From Pseudooceanicola marinus (lineage in GTDB: Bacteria; Pseudomonadota; Alphaproteobacteria; Rhodobacterales; Rhodobacteraceae), in contig NZ_JAIVMC010000005.1 of the NCBI RefSeq assembly GCF_020177265.1, positions 1-64,000 on the forward strand: a stretch of DNA of 64,000 nucleotides, given 5' to 3'. Of the stretch, positions 63,268 through 64,000 are shown in pieces. The notes beneath the pieces were generated by a model. The model made no database searches and was not told the origin of the DNA. It worked only from the letters and a program-made list of their open reading frames with translations. A program made the translations under genes and the position numbers. Every line of letters begins with the position of its first letter. Within the stretch, counting starts at the first letter, position 1.

Positions 63268-63776
63268 TCACGGATCTCCTTCTCGGCCCGGGCATCCCAG
63301 CCCGTCAGCGTCAGTTCCACCGCGCGCAGGATCATGCCCAGGGCGGTAATCAGGGCCATCACCGAAAGGGCCCACTGGAAATACCATTTCGGCAGCGCCA
63401 CGATGTTGGTGGCCAGCCCCAGCATCTGGGAGAGTTTCGAGCTGTCGTAGACGGTATAGGCGATGCCGACGAAGATCGCGGCGCCCAGAATGGCGGCGAG
63501 AACGTCCAGCACATGGTTGAAACGCGGCGGGAAGCTGCGTTCGAAGATGTCGACGGAGACGTGCCCGCCCAGCTTGTCGCACAGGGCCATGCCACCGAAG
63601 ACGATGATGACCATGCCCATCTGGGTGTAATCCTGCGCCCCGGTCAGCGGCGAGACGAAGGTCCGTCCGATCACGTCGACCAGCACCACGCCGGTCACGA
63701 AGACCAGACCCAGGGTGCCGATGAATGCGGACAGGCCGATAAGCCCGTCCGCGATCTTTCTGAGAGTTCCGAGCAT
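63264..63776 (-). CDS. TRAP transporter small permease (DctQ type)
   Basis: Product of 170 residues with four membrane helices and the DctQ pattern GVVLVDVIGRTFVSPLTGAQ, then DKLGGHVSVDIFERSFPPRF and a last helix near residue 130. It lies between the binding-protein gene and the large-permease gene, the standard order P-Q-M. Confidence 0.92.
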   Translation of the reverse strand: MLGTLRKIADGLIGLSAFIGTLGLVFVTGVVLVDVIGRTFVSPLTGAQDYTQMGMVIIVFGGMALCDKLGGHVSVDIFERSFPPRFNHVLDVLAAILGAAIFVGIAYTVYDSSKLSQMLGLATNIVALPKWYFQWALSVMALITALGMILRAVELTLTGWDARAEKEIRE

Positions 63777-63785
63777 TGCCGGTCC

Positions 63786-64000
63786 TTACTCGTATGCGGC
63801 CTGCATGGCCTCCAGCGCGGCCTGGCCGCCGATCTCGTCAACCGTCGCCTGCGTCACCGGCGAGGTCAGCTCGCCAAAGGCGGCGGCTTCTTCGTCGGAC
63901 AGGGTGATGACGGTCTTGGAGCTGTCGGCCTCAAGGCTCGCGATGGTTTCATCGGCCACGCGGTTCCAGGCTTCCTCGGCGCTCTGCGACAGGCTCTCAC
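63786..64000 (-). CDS. TRAP transporter substrate-binding protein, C-terminal part (cut by window end)
   Basis: The minus strand from the window end to TAA at 63786-63788 encodes an acidic helical C-terminus (SAEEAWNRVADETIASLEAD, ending ALEAMQAAYE). This is characteristic of DctP-type periplasmic binding proteins and fits the order P-Q-M with the next two genes. The N-terminal signal and ligand-binding residues are outside the window, so the substrate cannot be suggested. Confidence 0.8.
   Translation of the reverse strand, partial: ESLSQSAEEAWNRVADETIASLEADSSKTVITLSDEEAAAFGELTSPVTQATVDEIGGQAALEAMQAAYE

Overview
The window looks like a chromosomal segment of a marine-type Rhodobacterales (Roseobacter-like) alphaproteobacterium. 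The evidence is high GC, an alphaproteobacterial flagellar gene order (flaF/flbT/DUF1217 next to flagellin, MotE-like protein beside motA), the rpsT-dnaA-dnaN-recF-gyrB region, and high-affinity uptake systems (Liv-type ABC and TRAP). This assignment is inferred from gene content, not from a database search.

Layout. (1) 1-400: the 3' end of an IS5-family element abutting a low-GC reading-frame remnant. (2) 401-4506: NAD salvage genes pncB and pncA, a small unknown membrane protein between them, and the tRNA-hydroxylating rhodanese trhO. (3) 4759-32084: a large flagellar cluster in several divergent operons: fliP-fliN-fliH-like-fliF; fliL-unknown-MotE-like-motA-large periplasmic protein; flhA-fliR-flhB-unknown; fliL2-flgH-flgA-flgG-flgF-fliQ-fliE-flgC-flgB; fliI; DUF1217-flbT-flaF-fliC; flgN-like and flgJ-like; fliK-flgD. 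Genes for fliG, fliM, flgE, flgI, flgK, flgL and motB are not seen here and must lie elsewhere. (4) 32290-39380: a small-molecule kinase-like gene, ubiB-ubiE, mutM, an enoyl-CoA hydratase, a D-amino-acid-oxidase-like flavoprotein and rpsT. (5) 39920-49622: dnaA, dnaN, recF and gyrB, with an alcohol dehydrogenase between dnaA and dnaN and three small genes (VOC, LysE, GST) between recF and gyrB. (6) 49716-64000: a catabolic and transport region with a DeoR regulator, FAD oxidoreductase, atypical M19 dipeptidase-family protein, Liv-type ABC importer, TetR regulator with two matching operators, sugar-phosphate isomerase-like protein, split permease, MetF-like protein and a TRAP importer (the last gene is cut by the window end).

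How it fits together. The flagellar operons supply the export gate (FlhA, FlhB, FliP, FliQ, FliR), ATPase (FliI), MS ring, rod, L ring, filament and stator parts. Every divergent flagellar intergenic region I checked carries a sequence close to TTAA-N7-TTAA, suggesting control by CtrA. In the last 15 kb the most interesting unit is the TetR-controlled ABC/M19 operon: the M19-family protein appears to have lost the first metal ligands of the canonical site, so its chemistry may be new. Other signals worth following are a terminator-like 14-bp inverted repeat early inside an ORF, a terminator-bearing leader or small RNA upstream of rpsT, a hairpin in the flagellin leader, and a MotE/MotA/large-periplasmic-protein module resembling the rhizobial MotC/MotE arrangement.
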